Source: Bacillota bacterium
GTDB taxonomy: Bacteria; Bacillota; Clostridia; Christensenellales; CAG-138
Direction: 5' to 3'
DNA: 8,764 nt
Assembly: GCA_023416175.1 (NCBI GenBank)
Contig: JAEZIE010000187.1
Location: forward strand, 1 to 8,764
Shown here: positions 1 through 5,454 of the stretch, one piece after another
How the letters are laid out: each line of letters begins with the position of its first letter
How positions within the stretch are numbered: the first letter of the stretch is position 1
Position numbers and translations under genes: made by a program
Notes under the pieces: generated by a model
Told to the model about the DNA's origin: nothing
What the model saw: the letters and a program-made list of their open reading frames with translations, nothing else
The model's database searches: none

Positions 1-30
1 AACCGCCTGCCGCATACGCGGCAGGCGGTT
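1..30 (-). terminator. Intrinsic terminator hairpin at left edge
   Basis: Bases 1-13 (AACCGCCTGCCGC) pair perfectly with 18-30 around the 4-base loop ATAC, giving a 13-bp GC-rich stem. It lies 16 bases past the stop codon of the minus-strand nucleotidyltransferase, so it most likely ends that transcript. Any minus-strand T-tract would lie outside the window. The plus-strand flank (tttattatactt) is T-rich, so it could also serve a gene coming in from the left. Confidence 0.75.
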
Positions 31-46
31 TATTATACTTCAATAT

Positions 47-958
47 TTAGTCTTCCCACAGTCTTTCCTTATAGATCCCCTGTTCCTTGAGCGTGCGGAT
101 CGCGGCGTGCACAGTTGGCATATCTTCCTTATAGGTGACGCCAAACCACGAATCTTCACTTTTGAGCATTTTCACCGTTGCCTTTTTGGCAGAAATCAGA
201 TCATGCACCGCCGAGGGCAGCAGGTATTCACATTTGAGCGGATTTTCCTTGAGGCCCTTTTCCAAAAACGGCGGAAATCCTGCAGTCAGGCTAGAAAATA
301 AGCTTGCGTCAAAGCCCCCGAGGTTCATAGACACCGGCGTTCCCTTGGGAATGAAAATTTCACGGCCGTTTTCCTCATACATGCCGCCATGTGCATATTT
401 CTTGATACCGGAGCATTCCTTGATGTTCCTAAGATAGCCGTTTCGGTCCGCAGAGCAAACTCCGCGCGTCACGGTGCCGTAATCGGTGAGCGTATTCTCT
501 ACGGAATAGCCTACCATGGCGTATTCTCCCGGCACATGCGGCGCGCTCAAGTACGAATATATGGCGGAATACGCGGACCTGCCGTAATAATCGTCTGCAT
601 TGATGACGGCAAACGGACCATCTACCACATCCTTGCAGCAAAGCAGCGCGTGGGCGGTGCCCCACGGCTTGCTTCGCCCTTCCGGCACGGAAAAACCGGC
701 AGGGAGTTTATCAAGCTCCTGATAAGCGTAAACGAGTTCGGCCCGTTTTGAGATGCGGGGACCGATGACCTCGTGAAAATCGCGTTCTATTTCTTTTTTG
801 ATGATGCATACCACGCGGGAAAAGCCCGCATGCAGGGCATCAAATATGGAGTAATCTATGATGATATTGCCGTATTCGTCCACAGGATCGATCTGCTTGA
901 GTCCTCCGTAACGGCTGCCCATTCCGGCGGCAAGTATGACCAAGGTTGGCTGGTGCAT
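47..958 (-). CDS. Sugar-phosphate nucleotidyltransferase family protein
   Basis: This is an NTP-transferase-fold enzyme of the RmlA/GalU type, expected to join a nucleoside monophosphate to a sugar 1-phosphate in the cytoplasm. Counting from the upstream ATG at 967, the N-terminal signature LAAGMGSRYGGLKQ is at residues 12-25, PWGTAHAL at 101-108 (nucleotide/sugar pocket), the metal-binding INADDYYG at 122-129, NLGGFD at 215-220 and WFGVTYKED near 274-282. Length (303-306 aa) is close to that of GalU/RmlA enzymes. I chose the ATG at 956-958: a GGGGGG ribosome binding site sits 9 bases upstream of it but directly abuts the ATG at 965-967. The gene stands alone, with its own promoter upstream and a terminator downstream. 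The sugar and nucleotide substrates cannot be told from the sequence, and no capsule or sugar genes are nearby. Confidence 0.88.
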   Translation of the reverse strand: MHQPTLVILAAGMGSRYGGLKQIDPVDEYGNIIIDYSIFDALHAGFSRVVCIIKKEIERDFHEVIGPRISKRAELVYAYQELDKLPAGFSVPEGRSKPWGTAHALLCCKDVVDGPFAVINADDYYGRSAYSAIYSYLSAPHVPGEYAMVGYSVENTLTDYGTVTRGVCSADRNGYLRNIKECSGIKKYAHGGMYEENGREIFIPKGTPVSMNLGGFDASLFSSLTAGFPPFLEKGLKENPLKCEYLLPSAVHDLISAKKATVKMLKSEDSWFGVTYKEDMPTVHAAIRTLKEQGIYKERLWED

Positions 959-1063
959 GCCATTCATCCCCCCAATTTATTTGTAGGCTCAGCGGCGCTG
1001 CGGTACCCGTTTTGACCGCAAGTATTACGATACCCCAAAGCCAAATGAGTTGCAAGCCCTTTC

Positions 1064-1077
1064 CATTTATATAAATG
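1064..1077. promoter_or_regulatory. Perfect 14-bp palindrome, candidate operator
   Basis: CATTTATATAAATG is exactly self-complementary. It covers the -10 box of the leftward nucleotidyltransferase promoter and lies about 38-50 bases upstream of the predicted rightward start site, where a dimeric regulator could act on both divergent units. AT-rich palindromes also arise by chance in promoters, so regulator binding is an inference. No regulator gene is adjacent. Confidence 0.35.
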
Positions 1078-1094
1078 TAAATAACAGCTGTGAA
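1066..1094 (-). promoter_or_regulatory. Sigma-A-type promoter of the nucleotidyltransferase
   Basis: Read on the minus strand there is TTCACA (1094-1089), a 17-base spacer, and TATAAA (1071-1066). That is 5/6 matches in each box at ideal spacing. The start site would be near 1060, giving a leader of about 100 bases before the ATG at 958. It is divergent from the AEC permease promoter about 30 bases away. Confidence 0.6.
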
Positions 1095-1099
1095 GAATG

Positions 1100-1108
1100 T
1101 GGTATACT
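1100..1108 (+). promoter_or_regulatory. Extended -10 promoter of the permease/alaX unit
   Basis: TGGTATACT fits the extended -10 pattern TGnTATAAT with one mismatch. No good -35 is seen 17 bases upstream, as is usual for extended -10 promoters. The start would be near 1115, leaving a leader of about 109 bases. A separate TATAAT at 1113-1118 also lacks a good -35 and is the alternative. Confidence 0.45.
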
Positions 1109-1114
1109 GGGTTA

Positions 1115-1223
1115 TAATGTCGGCTTTTTCAGGGATGCTTGACGCAACTTAATAACGAGCCGCGGACAATCCGCTGGATTAGGTCTCCCTTGACTTTGTC
1201 AGCGGCCCAAAGAAGGAACGGAT
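1115..1223 (+). promoter_or_regulatory. Permease leader with two exclusive hairpins
   Basis: The untranslated leader can form a short hairpin GCGGA-caa-TCCGC (1162-1174). Alternatively a long-range stem GCCGC/GCGGC (1159-1163 with 1202-1206) can form, which uses some of the same bases and ends five bases before the ribosome binding site AGAAGGAA (1211-1218). Mutually exclusive pairing next to a ribosome binding site can control translation, but both stems are only 5 bp and I recognise no riboswitch or T-box motif. Confidence 0.2.
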
Positions 1224-2174
1224 ATGAGCGAAAGTTTTCTCCTTTCCCTGAACATCGTTCTTCCCCTGTTTTTGATGATGGCGACAGGCTACGCGCTGCG
1301 GCGCATGATCGGGCTTGAGAGTACCTGGTTGCAGACCACAAACAAGCTGGTGTTCCGGCTGTTTATGCCGCTGCTGCTGTTCCGCAACATGCTGGAAAGC
1401 GACCTTAGCACGGTGTTTTCGCCCGGTATGCTCTCCCTCATCGCATTTGCTGTGGTGGCAATCGTATTGACGTTCCTGTTGCTATATATCATTGTACCCC
1501 GGATGGAGCCGGAAAATCCGCGCCGGGGTGTGCTGATCCAGGGAATTTTCCGCTCCAATATGGCACTGTTCGGCATTCCGGTGGCGCTTTCCCTTTATGG
1601 TGAGGGGAACATCACGGTTGTGACAGTGCTGGTCTCCTTTGCTATTCCGCTGTTTAATGTATTCGCCGTGCTTTCACTAAAGATGTTTGAAGACTGCAAA
1701 CCGGATTGGAAAGATATACTCAAGAGCATCCTGACCAATCCGCTGATACTCGCCATCACGGCGGGGATACTTTGCAACGTAAGCGGCATATTATTACCCG
1801 CGCCGGTGCAAAAGGCAGTATGGGCGTTTTCGGATTGCGCGACTCCAATTTCCTTCCTGGTGTTGGGCGCGTCCTTTACGTTCGCTTCCGTGGCAAAAAA
1901 CCGGCGCGCCCTGATTGGAGCAACATTATCAAGGCTCGTGTTTGTTCCGCTTTTTTGGCTATCGATTGGCGTGCTGTTGGGATTCCGAGACCAGCAATTG
2001 TTTGCCCTGATGATGCTCTTTACGCCGCCCACAGCGGTGAGCAGTTATCCAATGGCCTGCGCCATGAAGGGGGATGGGCAGCTTGCCAGCGAAATCGTGG
2101 TGTTTACTTCTGCCTTCTCGGTGGCAAGTATATTCCTGTGGATTTTCGCTTTTCGCTCGTTAGGGCTGATTTAA
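1224..2174 (+). CDS. AEC family transporter (auxin efflux carrier-like permease)
   Basis: This is a 316-residue membrane protein that is hydrophobic almost throughout, with about ten predicted membrane segments (roughly 5-26, 38-57, 69-92, 101-124, 129-153, 166-190, 198-222, 230-253, 257-280, 288-313). That fits the AEC (PF03547) family, made of two five-helix halves. Typical family stretches are the RLFMPLLLFRN region near residues 45-54, the FRSNMALFGIP region near 108-118, and the proline/alanine-rich TPPTAVSSYPMA region late in the protein. Bacterial members move small organic acids or related anions across the cytoplasmic membrane; the substrate here is unknown. The start is well supported by AGAAGGAA 5 bases upstream. 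The stop is followed after 36 bases by alaX, with no terminator between, so the two are probably co-transcribed. Confidence 0.92.
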   Translation: MSESFLLSLNIVLPLFLMMATGYALRRMIGLESTWLQTTNKLVFRLFMPLLLFRNMLESDLSTVFSPGMLSLIAFAVVAIVLTFLLLYIIVPRMEPENPRRGVLIQGIFRSNMALFGIPVALSLYGEGNITVVTVLVSFAIPLFNVFAVLSLKMFEDCKPDWKDILKSILTNPLILAITAGILCNVSGILLPAPVQKAVWAFSDCATPISFLVLGASFTFASVAKNRRALIGATLSRLVFVPLFWLSIGVLLGFRDQQLFALMMLFTPPTAVSSYPMACAMKGDGQLASEIVVFTSAFSVASIFLWIFAFRSLGLI

Positions 2175-2210
2175 GCAAGGATACCGTGTAGGACACGCAA
2201 AGGAGACCGC

Positions 2211-3416
2211 ATGACACAAAAGCTGTATTTGGACGATAGTTATTTAACCGCTGTGCAGGCGCAAGTGATTGCCTGTACCCCTGTGGCCAGCGGGTTCGAC
2301 GTGGAACTCAGTCAAACCGTGTTATTCCCCACCGGAGGCGGCCAGCCGCACGATACGGGTTCCATCAACGGCGTTGATGTGGTAGACGTTACCGAAGACG
2401 GTGAGCGCGTGCTGCACCGCACCGCGGAACCAATTCCAGTGGGCAGCGCGGCGGAGGTTACACTAACCTGGTCCCGCCGGTTTGACCATATGCAGCAGCA
2501 CTCAGGCGAACATATATTATCCTTTGCGGCCAAGGAACTCTTTGGCGCGGTGAATGTGGGCTTCCATATGGCCGCGACCTACTGCACAATCGACCTCAAC
2601 AAGCCGCTGACAGACGAGGAGATAGAGCAGCTGGAGCGTCGTACAAATGAACTCATTTATCAAAACCTGCCCGTTACGCTCACCTATGTGGAGGCGGAAG
2701 AATTGAGCGGGATGGAGCTGCGCAAGACGGCAACAGGGCTCACCGGTATGGTCCGCATCGTCGCCATGCCGGGTGGTGATAGCTGTACCTGCTGCGGCAC
2801 CCATGTGAACGCGACCGGAGAAATTGGCCTTGTCAAAGTCACGGCGCACGAACACTACAAGGGCGGCGAGCGGTTAACGTTTGCCTGCGGCGCCCGGGCG
2901 CTCACCCACGCACAGGCACAGCAGCGGATTGTGGATGCGTTTGCGCGCAGCTTTTCCTGCAAGCCGGAGGATGCGCCCGAAGCACTCAACAAACTGCAGC
3001 AGGAAGCCGCGAATGTAAAGCGCGAAAACAAGGCGCTCTATGCCAAGGTTTCCGGCTATCTAGCGGGCGAGCTTGTAAAAAATGCCGCAGCTATAGGCAA
3101 GCGCAGGCTGATCGTCCGCCTGGTTACGGAACTGCCCGGCGCACAGCTTCGCCCGCTGGCCTTAAAGCTCTGTGAGCAGCCCGGCATGCTTACCCTGTTG
3201 CTGGCGGCCGAAAACGAACAACTGCAATACGTGATTGCCTGCCATGCGGACGCAGGGCTGGACATGGGCGAACTGGCCCAGGTTGTGAACACGGCTCTTG
3301 TTGGCCGCGGCGGCGGGCGCGGCACGCTTGCCCAGGGCAGCGCCAAGGATACGCCCGCAGCCCGGGACGCGCTCGAGGGGCTGGAGCGGTATTTAGGGCA
3401 AAGGTTGAAAAAATAG
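2211..3416 (+). CDS. alaX: Alanyl-tRNA editing protein, long AlaX type with DHHA1 domain
   Basis: This is a free-standing relative of the AlaRS editing domain, expected to hydrolyse Ser- or Gly-tRNA(Ala) in trans so that mischarged tRNA does not reach the ribosome. The N-terminal part carries the glycine-rich LFPTGGGQPHDTG (residues 38-50). The editing core follows: HMQQHSGEH at 93-101 gives zinc ligands H97 and H101, and CTCCGTH at 192-198 gives C194 and H198, so the zinc site is complete. Residues about 257-283 look like a short coiled coil. The C-terminal part resembles DHHA1, ending in GRGGGRGTLAQGSAKD at 365-380, as in the AlaRS C-terminal domain that binds tRNA. No synthetase catalytic domain is present. 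At 401 aa it fits the long AlaX class. AAAGGAG lies 5 bases before the ATG. It is probably translated from the permease mRNA. Confidence 0.93.
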   Translation: MTQKLYLDDSYLTAVQAQVIACTPVASGFDVELSQTVLFPTGGGQPHDTGSINGVDVVDVTEDGERVLHRTAEPIPVGSAAEVTLTWSRRFDHMQQHSGEHILSFAAKELFGAVNVGFHMAATYCTIDLNKPLTDEEIEQLERRTNELIYQNLPVTLTYVEAEELSGMELRKTATGLTGMVRIVAMPGGDSCTCCGTHVNATGEIGLVKVTAHEHYKGGERLTFACGARALTHAQAQQRIVDAFARSFSCKPEDAPEALNKLQQEAANVKRENKALYAKVSGYLAGELVKNAAAIGKRRLIVRLVTELPGAQLRPLALKLCEQPGMLTLLLAAENEQLQYVIACHADAGLDMGELAQVVNTALVGRGGGRGTLAQGSAKDTPAARDALEGLERYLGQRLKK

Positions 3417-3450
3417 AGATTACACGGCCTTTAGCGTTAAGTGCTGAGCC

Positions 3451-3606
3451 TATGAAGAGGTGCACGACGCAGCCGTGGGCCCTCCGGCGGGGCACACCTA
3501 CGGGCACTAGGCCTGTGGGCCGTCGCGGGAGAGAGAAAAGCTATGCATTGAGGTGTCTTCTCTCCCTCAGTCGGCTTTGCCGACAGCTCCCTCATCAGAG
3601 GGAGCC
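3451..3606. repeat. Hairpin-rich extragenic repeat element
   Basis: This non-coding block follows alaX. It contains a GGCC-tgtg-GGCC hairpin (3510-3521), an 8-bp stem GGGAGAGA/TCTCTCCC (3527-3534 with 3559-3566), a 6-bp stem GTCGGC-ttt-GCCGAC (3570-3584), and an 8-bp stem GCTCCCTC-atca-GAGGGAGC (3586-3605). CTCCCTC occurs twice (3562-3568 and 3587-3593), so GAGGGAG can pair with either copy. From memory, closely similar CTCCCTC/GAGGGAG hairpin units recur between genes in many gut Clostridia, which suggests a REP- or MITE-like family. Only one copy is visible here, so repetition in this genome is not shown. The left boundary is uncertain; the right end (GGGAGCC) is sharper. Confidence 0.55.
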
Positions 3607-3615
3607 AGAGTGTAG

Positions 3616-3645
3616 AAAAAGTCCAAGAAGGAAGAGACTCTTTTT
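3616..3645. terminator. Weak bidirectional terminator candidate
   Basis: AAAAAGTC (3616-3623) can pair with GAC plus TTTTT (3636-3638, 3641-3645) if two bases bulge out. It lies between the convergent alaX and the membrane-protein gene, so it could end either transcript. The stem is AT-rich and weak. The GC-rich hairpins of the preceding repeat may instead stop the alaX transcript. Confidence 0.25.
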
Positions 3646-3657
3646 GAAGTATGAACT

Positions 3658-4170
3658 TTATTCTTTGACATAAGAATACAATACTTCATTTTCTAAAATT
3701 TGATTGTCTGTCGGCAAAGAAGGATTTTTGATGCTTGTTAACACGATAGTCACAGTGCCATCTTTTTCTATCGTTTCAACAGCGGCAGAAAATCTTCTAT
3801 CAGGTGCTGTAACGCTTTGTGCTCTGAGAGAATATTGAATAAGCCTGATTGCTCCCACCTGAGGATCACTATAAAAAATTTTCAGTTCGATTTCCCCGTT
3901 CTGTAACTGGAATGTTTTCAGCACCGCTTTTTGTTTGCTACCGGCATAATAAAGAAATCTATTAATCTCTATATTTTCTGCCGGTTGTACGCCGGTAAGG
4001 TAGATATATCCCTTGCGTACCAATTCTTCTTCCGTGAGTGAAGGACTTAAAGAATAGAGGTCTCGTTCCAAGGAAGAATAATCGTATGACGTGGCAATAA
4101 TTATTGCAATCACAAGAACAGTTATTAAAAGCATAGTTGCAACTATTCTTACTGTTTTGTTTTTAATCAT
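3658..4170 (-). CDS. Hypothetical membrane-anchored protein
   Basis: I do not recognise this 170-residue protein. Residues 1-7 are basic (MIKNKTV), residues 8-27 form one strong hydrophobic segment with no lipobox cysteine, and the rest is soluble and mixed charged/polar. It therefore looks like a single-pass protein with its C-terminal domain outside the membrane. The soluble part, with regions such as IKIF/ELKIFYSDPQ near residues 115-125 and TVTIVLTSIKN near 145-155, has alternating hydrophobic residues suggesting beta strands. A GGAG and a closer AAGG lie upstream of the ATG at 4170, and a good promoter stands just before that. The gene is notably AT-rich: 3661-3720 has 17 G+C in 60 bases, against 38 in 60 at 4561-4620 in the nitroreductase. 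Together with its isolation this suggests later acquisition. Coding status is likely, function unknown. Confidence 0.72.
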   Translation of the reverse strand: MIKNKTVRIVATMLLITVLVIAIIIATSYDYSSLERDLYSLSPSLTEEELVRKGYIYLTGVQPAENIEINRFLYYAGSKQKAVLKTFQLQNGEIELKIFYSDPQVGAIRLIQYSLRAQSVTAPDRRFSAAVETIEKDGTVTIVLTSIKNPSLPTDNQILENEVLYSYVKE

Positions 4171-4201
4171 AATGCCTTGGCTCCAATTCCTTTATGGAGT
4201 T

Positions 4202-4229
4202 ATTATATCATTCATCCATTAATTTTCAA
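4202..4229 (-). promoter_or_regulatory. Strong sigma-A promoter of the orphan membrane protein
   Basis: On the minus strand, TTGAAA (4229-4224), a 16-base spacer and a perfect TATAAT (4207-4202) precede the gene. Transcription would start near 4195, about 25 bases before the ATG at 4170, leaving a short leader with the ribosome binding site. This shows that the gene is a separate transcription unit. Confidence 0.7.
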
Positions 4230-4270
4230 AATGAGCTATCCCGCTTATAGTTGCAGAACTATCAGCAGCT

Positions 4271-4300
4271 AAAAAAAGAGCCTCCGGTGAAGGAGGCTCT
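4271..4300 (-). terminator. Strong intrinsic terminator
   Basis: AGAGCCTCC (4277-4285) and GGAGGCTCT (4292-4300) form a 9-bp perfect stem around a 6-base loop. On the minus strand it is followed by six further T residues (4276-4271). It lies between the nitroreductase terminator and the promoter of the membrane-protein gene, so it should end a transcript that begins between about 4310 and 4490, or act as a second stop for nitroreductase read-through. Confidence 0.85.
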
Positions 4301-4345
4301 ACTGTTGCTTCAACACGATCGGGGTGTTTGACAACTCTCATTTGC
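4271..4345 (-). ncRNA. Candidate small RNA of about 75 nt
   Basis: An extended -10 on the minus strand (TGGTATACT, 4360-4352) would start an RNA near 4345, which would run into the strong terminator at 4271-4300. Between them the RNA can form AACAC/GTGTT around a 7-base loop (4312-4316 with 4324-4328). Around that a GTTGC/GCAAC stem (4344-4348 with 4304-4308) would form if transcription starts a few bases further upstream. Promoter, compact stems and terminator in about 90 bases fit a small RNA, but no known RNA family is recognised and no -35 box is clear. The segment could instead be relic sequence. Confidence 0.25.
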
Positions 4346-4356
4346 AACTTTAGTAT
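4328..4356 (+). promoter_or_regulatory. Rightward sigma-A-like promoter in gene-free DNA
   Basis: A perfect TTGACA (4328-4333) is followed after exactly 17 bases by TAGTAT (4351-4356, 4/6 to TATAAT). A start near 4363 would give an RNA of about 150 nt ending at the hairpin 4493-4514. That RNA region contains the hairpins AAAAGC-aataa-GCTTTT (4395-4411) and CTTTTA-tta-TAAAAG (4467-4481) and no convincing open frame. Its -10 overlaps the opposed minus-strand -10 at 4352-4360. Apart from these elements I see nothing recognisable in 4171-4520. Confidence 0.35.
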
Positions 4357-4490
4357 ACCAAACGGATTGCCTGCATTCATCACAAAATCATTACAAAAGC
4401 AATAAGCTTTTCTGATAAAAGTTTGTCCGCAAGCCTCAAAATCCAGGAATGTTTGTTACCGCCAGCCTTTTATTATAAAAGAACTACAAT

Positions 4491-4514
4491 AAAAAAGAGC
4501 CGTCAGGCCCTTTT
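4491..4514 (-). terminator. Terminator of the nitroreductase gene
   Basis: Six bases past the nitroreductase stop codon, AAAAGAGCC (4493-4501) pairs with GGCCCTTTT (4506-4514) around GTCA. The one imperfect pair is a G-U on the minus strand and an A-C mismatch on the plus strand, so the hairpin is stronger for the minus strand. There the T-run is 4496-4491. It could also stop a rightward RNA weakly. Confidence 0.75.
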
Positions 4515-4520
4515 ATTTGA

Positions 4521-5048
4521 TTAACCGCCCTGCCGCCAGGTATCGTAATGGACGATCTCTTCAAGGGGCTTACGCGGGGCAGGCCGGGGTTCTTCATCCG
4601 CATATCCGAGCGGCGTCAAACCTACGATCTTGAGTTCCCTCGGCAGATTTAGCACGTTCCGGACGGGGTATTCCGCAAACGTACCCACCCAGCAGGTGGC
4701 CAAGCCCTCATTGGCAGCAGCGAGCATGATGTGCTCCATGGCGATTGCGCAATCCGCCATATAGTATTCCTTACCGCCGGTCACGCCACTATCTGAAGGA
4801 TCGGCGCAAACGGCGATTGCACAGGGGGCCTTTTCAAAGCATTCGCGGTTGGGGTTGTCCACCATTTCGCCAAGCATTTTGCGCACTGCGGGGTCACGAA
4901 CCACCACAAAGCGCCAGCACTGCCGGTTCATCCAGGAAGGCGCGCTGCGCCCCGCCTCAAGAATGCGGTTGAGCGCCGCATCTTCTATGGGCGTTTCCTG
5001 ATACGCGCGTACACTGCGCCGAAGGCTTAGCACATCGTAGAATTCCAT
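4521..5048 (-). CDS. Nitroreductase family protein (FMN-dependent)
   Basis: This is a 175-residue nitroreductase-fold flavoprotein, expected to bind FMN as a cytoplasmic homodimer and reduce nitro compounds, quinones or a similar acceptor with NAD(P)H. The N-terminus has the family signature RRSVRAYQETP (residues about 10-20), in which the arginines contact the FMN phosphate. SAPSWMNRQCWRF follows at about 36-48, the position of the usual SAPS-x-x-N-x-Q-x-W motif, and the central MEHIMLAAANEGLATCWVG stretch around 106-124 is typical. The physiological substrate cannot be predicted. The open frame runs 50 codons further upstream, but that part is RNase P RNA; the true start is the ATG at 5046-5048, with GAGAG about 6 bases before it. 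It begins about 26 bases after rnpB with no clear promoter between, so it is probably made by read-through from rnpB. Confidence 0.9.
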   Translation of the reverse strand: MEFYDVLSLRRSVRAYQETPIEDAALNRILEAGRSAPSWMNRQCWRFVVVRDPAVRKMLGEMVDNPNRECFEKAPCAIAVCADPSDSGVTGGKEYYMADCAIAMEHIMLAAANEGLATCWVGTFAEYPVRNVLNLPRELKIVGLTPLGYADEEPRPAPRKPLEEIVHYDTWRQGG

Positions 5049-5074
5049 AATACTCTCTTTCCAAAAATAAAAGG

Positions 5075-5419
5075 TTTGCGAGCAAGCCATAAGCCGAGTT
5101 CTGTCTAAGGATGACCATCTATCTTGGCTTACAGTTGCCTGCAAGCTCCAGCGATTACGGGGAGCGTGGCGGGCCGCCATTAAATGCTCCCATTCCAATC
5201 TTGCACCGGGTGGGGTTTACAGAGCGGACAAGTCGCCATGCCGCTGGTGAGCTCTTACCTCGCCTTTCCATCCTTACCCGCTCATAGAGCGGGCGGTTTC
5301 TTTCTGTTGCACTTTCCTTGGAGTCGCCTCCACCGGGTATTACCCGGCACCTTGCCCTGCGGTGCTCGGACTTTCCTCATCCGCACATGTCGGACGCGGT
5401 CACCTGTCTTACTCGCAAT
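5075..5419 (-). ncRNA. rnpB: RNase P RNA, bacterial class A
   Basis: This is the catalytic RNA that removes 5' leaders from precursor tRNAs, working with the RnpA protein. On the minus strand the universal core is clear: GAGGAAAGTCCG (5378-5367), GGTAAGAGCTCACC (5259-5246), GTAAACCCCACCCGG near 5220-5206, and AGACAGAACTCGGCTT (5106-5091). The ends are set by helix P1, GCGAGTAAG (5416-5408) pairing over 9 bp with CTTGCTCGC (5086-5078). The overall order matches class A (E. coli M1 type). At about 340 nt it is a usual length. A promoter with TATAAT lies 7 bases before the predicted 5' end. After P1 comes a T-rich stretch (CCTTTTATTTTT) but no separate terminator hairpin. In loop L15 the GGU that pairs with the tRNA CCA end appears to read CGU. 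Ends are accurate to a few bases. Confidence 0.97.
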
Positions 5420-5425
5420 ACAATT

Positions 5426-5454
5426 ATTATACTATTGATTCTCTCCCGCGTACA
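5426..5454 (-). promoter_or_regulatory. rnpB promoter inside the end of the zinc-ribbon gene
   Basis: On the minus strand, TATAAT (5431-5426) lies 7 bases before the RNase P RNA 5' end. It directly follows the TAG stop (5434-5432) of the zinc-ribbon gene. A weak -35, TGTACG (5454-5449), is 17 bases upstream and lies inside the last codons. rnpB can therefore be transcribed on its own as well as from the upstream genes. Confidence 0.6.

Noticed and set aside
1706..2191. 161-codon plus-strand frame overlapping the AEC permease gene
   Set aside because: It is an out-of-frame shadow of a well-supported membrane protein, with no ribosome binding site or recognisable motif.
3452..3673. 73-codon plus-strand open frame
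   Set aside because: It is a translation of the extragenic hairpin repeat (arginine-rich, low-complexity). Such frames are commonly called spuriously over these repeats.
4222..4458. Minus-strand open frame of about 79 codons (53 from its first ATG) in the gene-free stretch
   Set aside because: It runs straight through the strong terminator hairpin at 4271-4300, has no clear ribosome binding site, and its end overlaps the promoter of the next gene; probably chance or relic.
5049..5198. 50-codon in-frame extension of the nitroreductase
   Set aside because: The extra codons are RNase P RNA sequence; the family signature begins right after the ATG at 5048.
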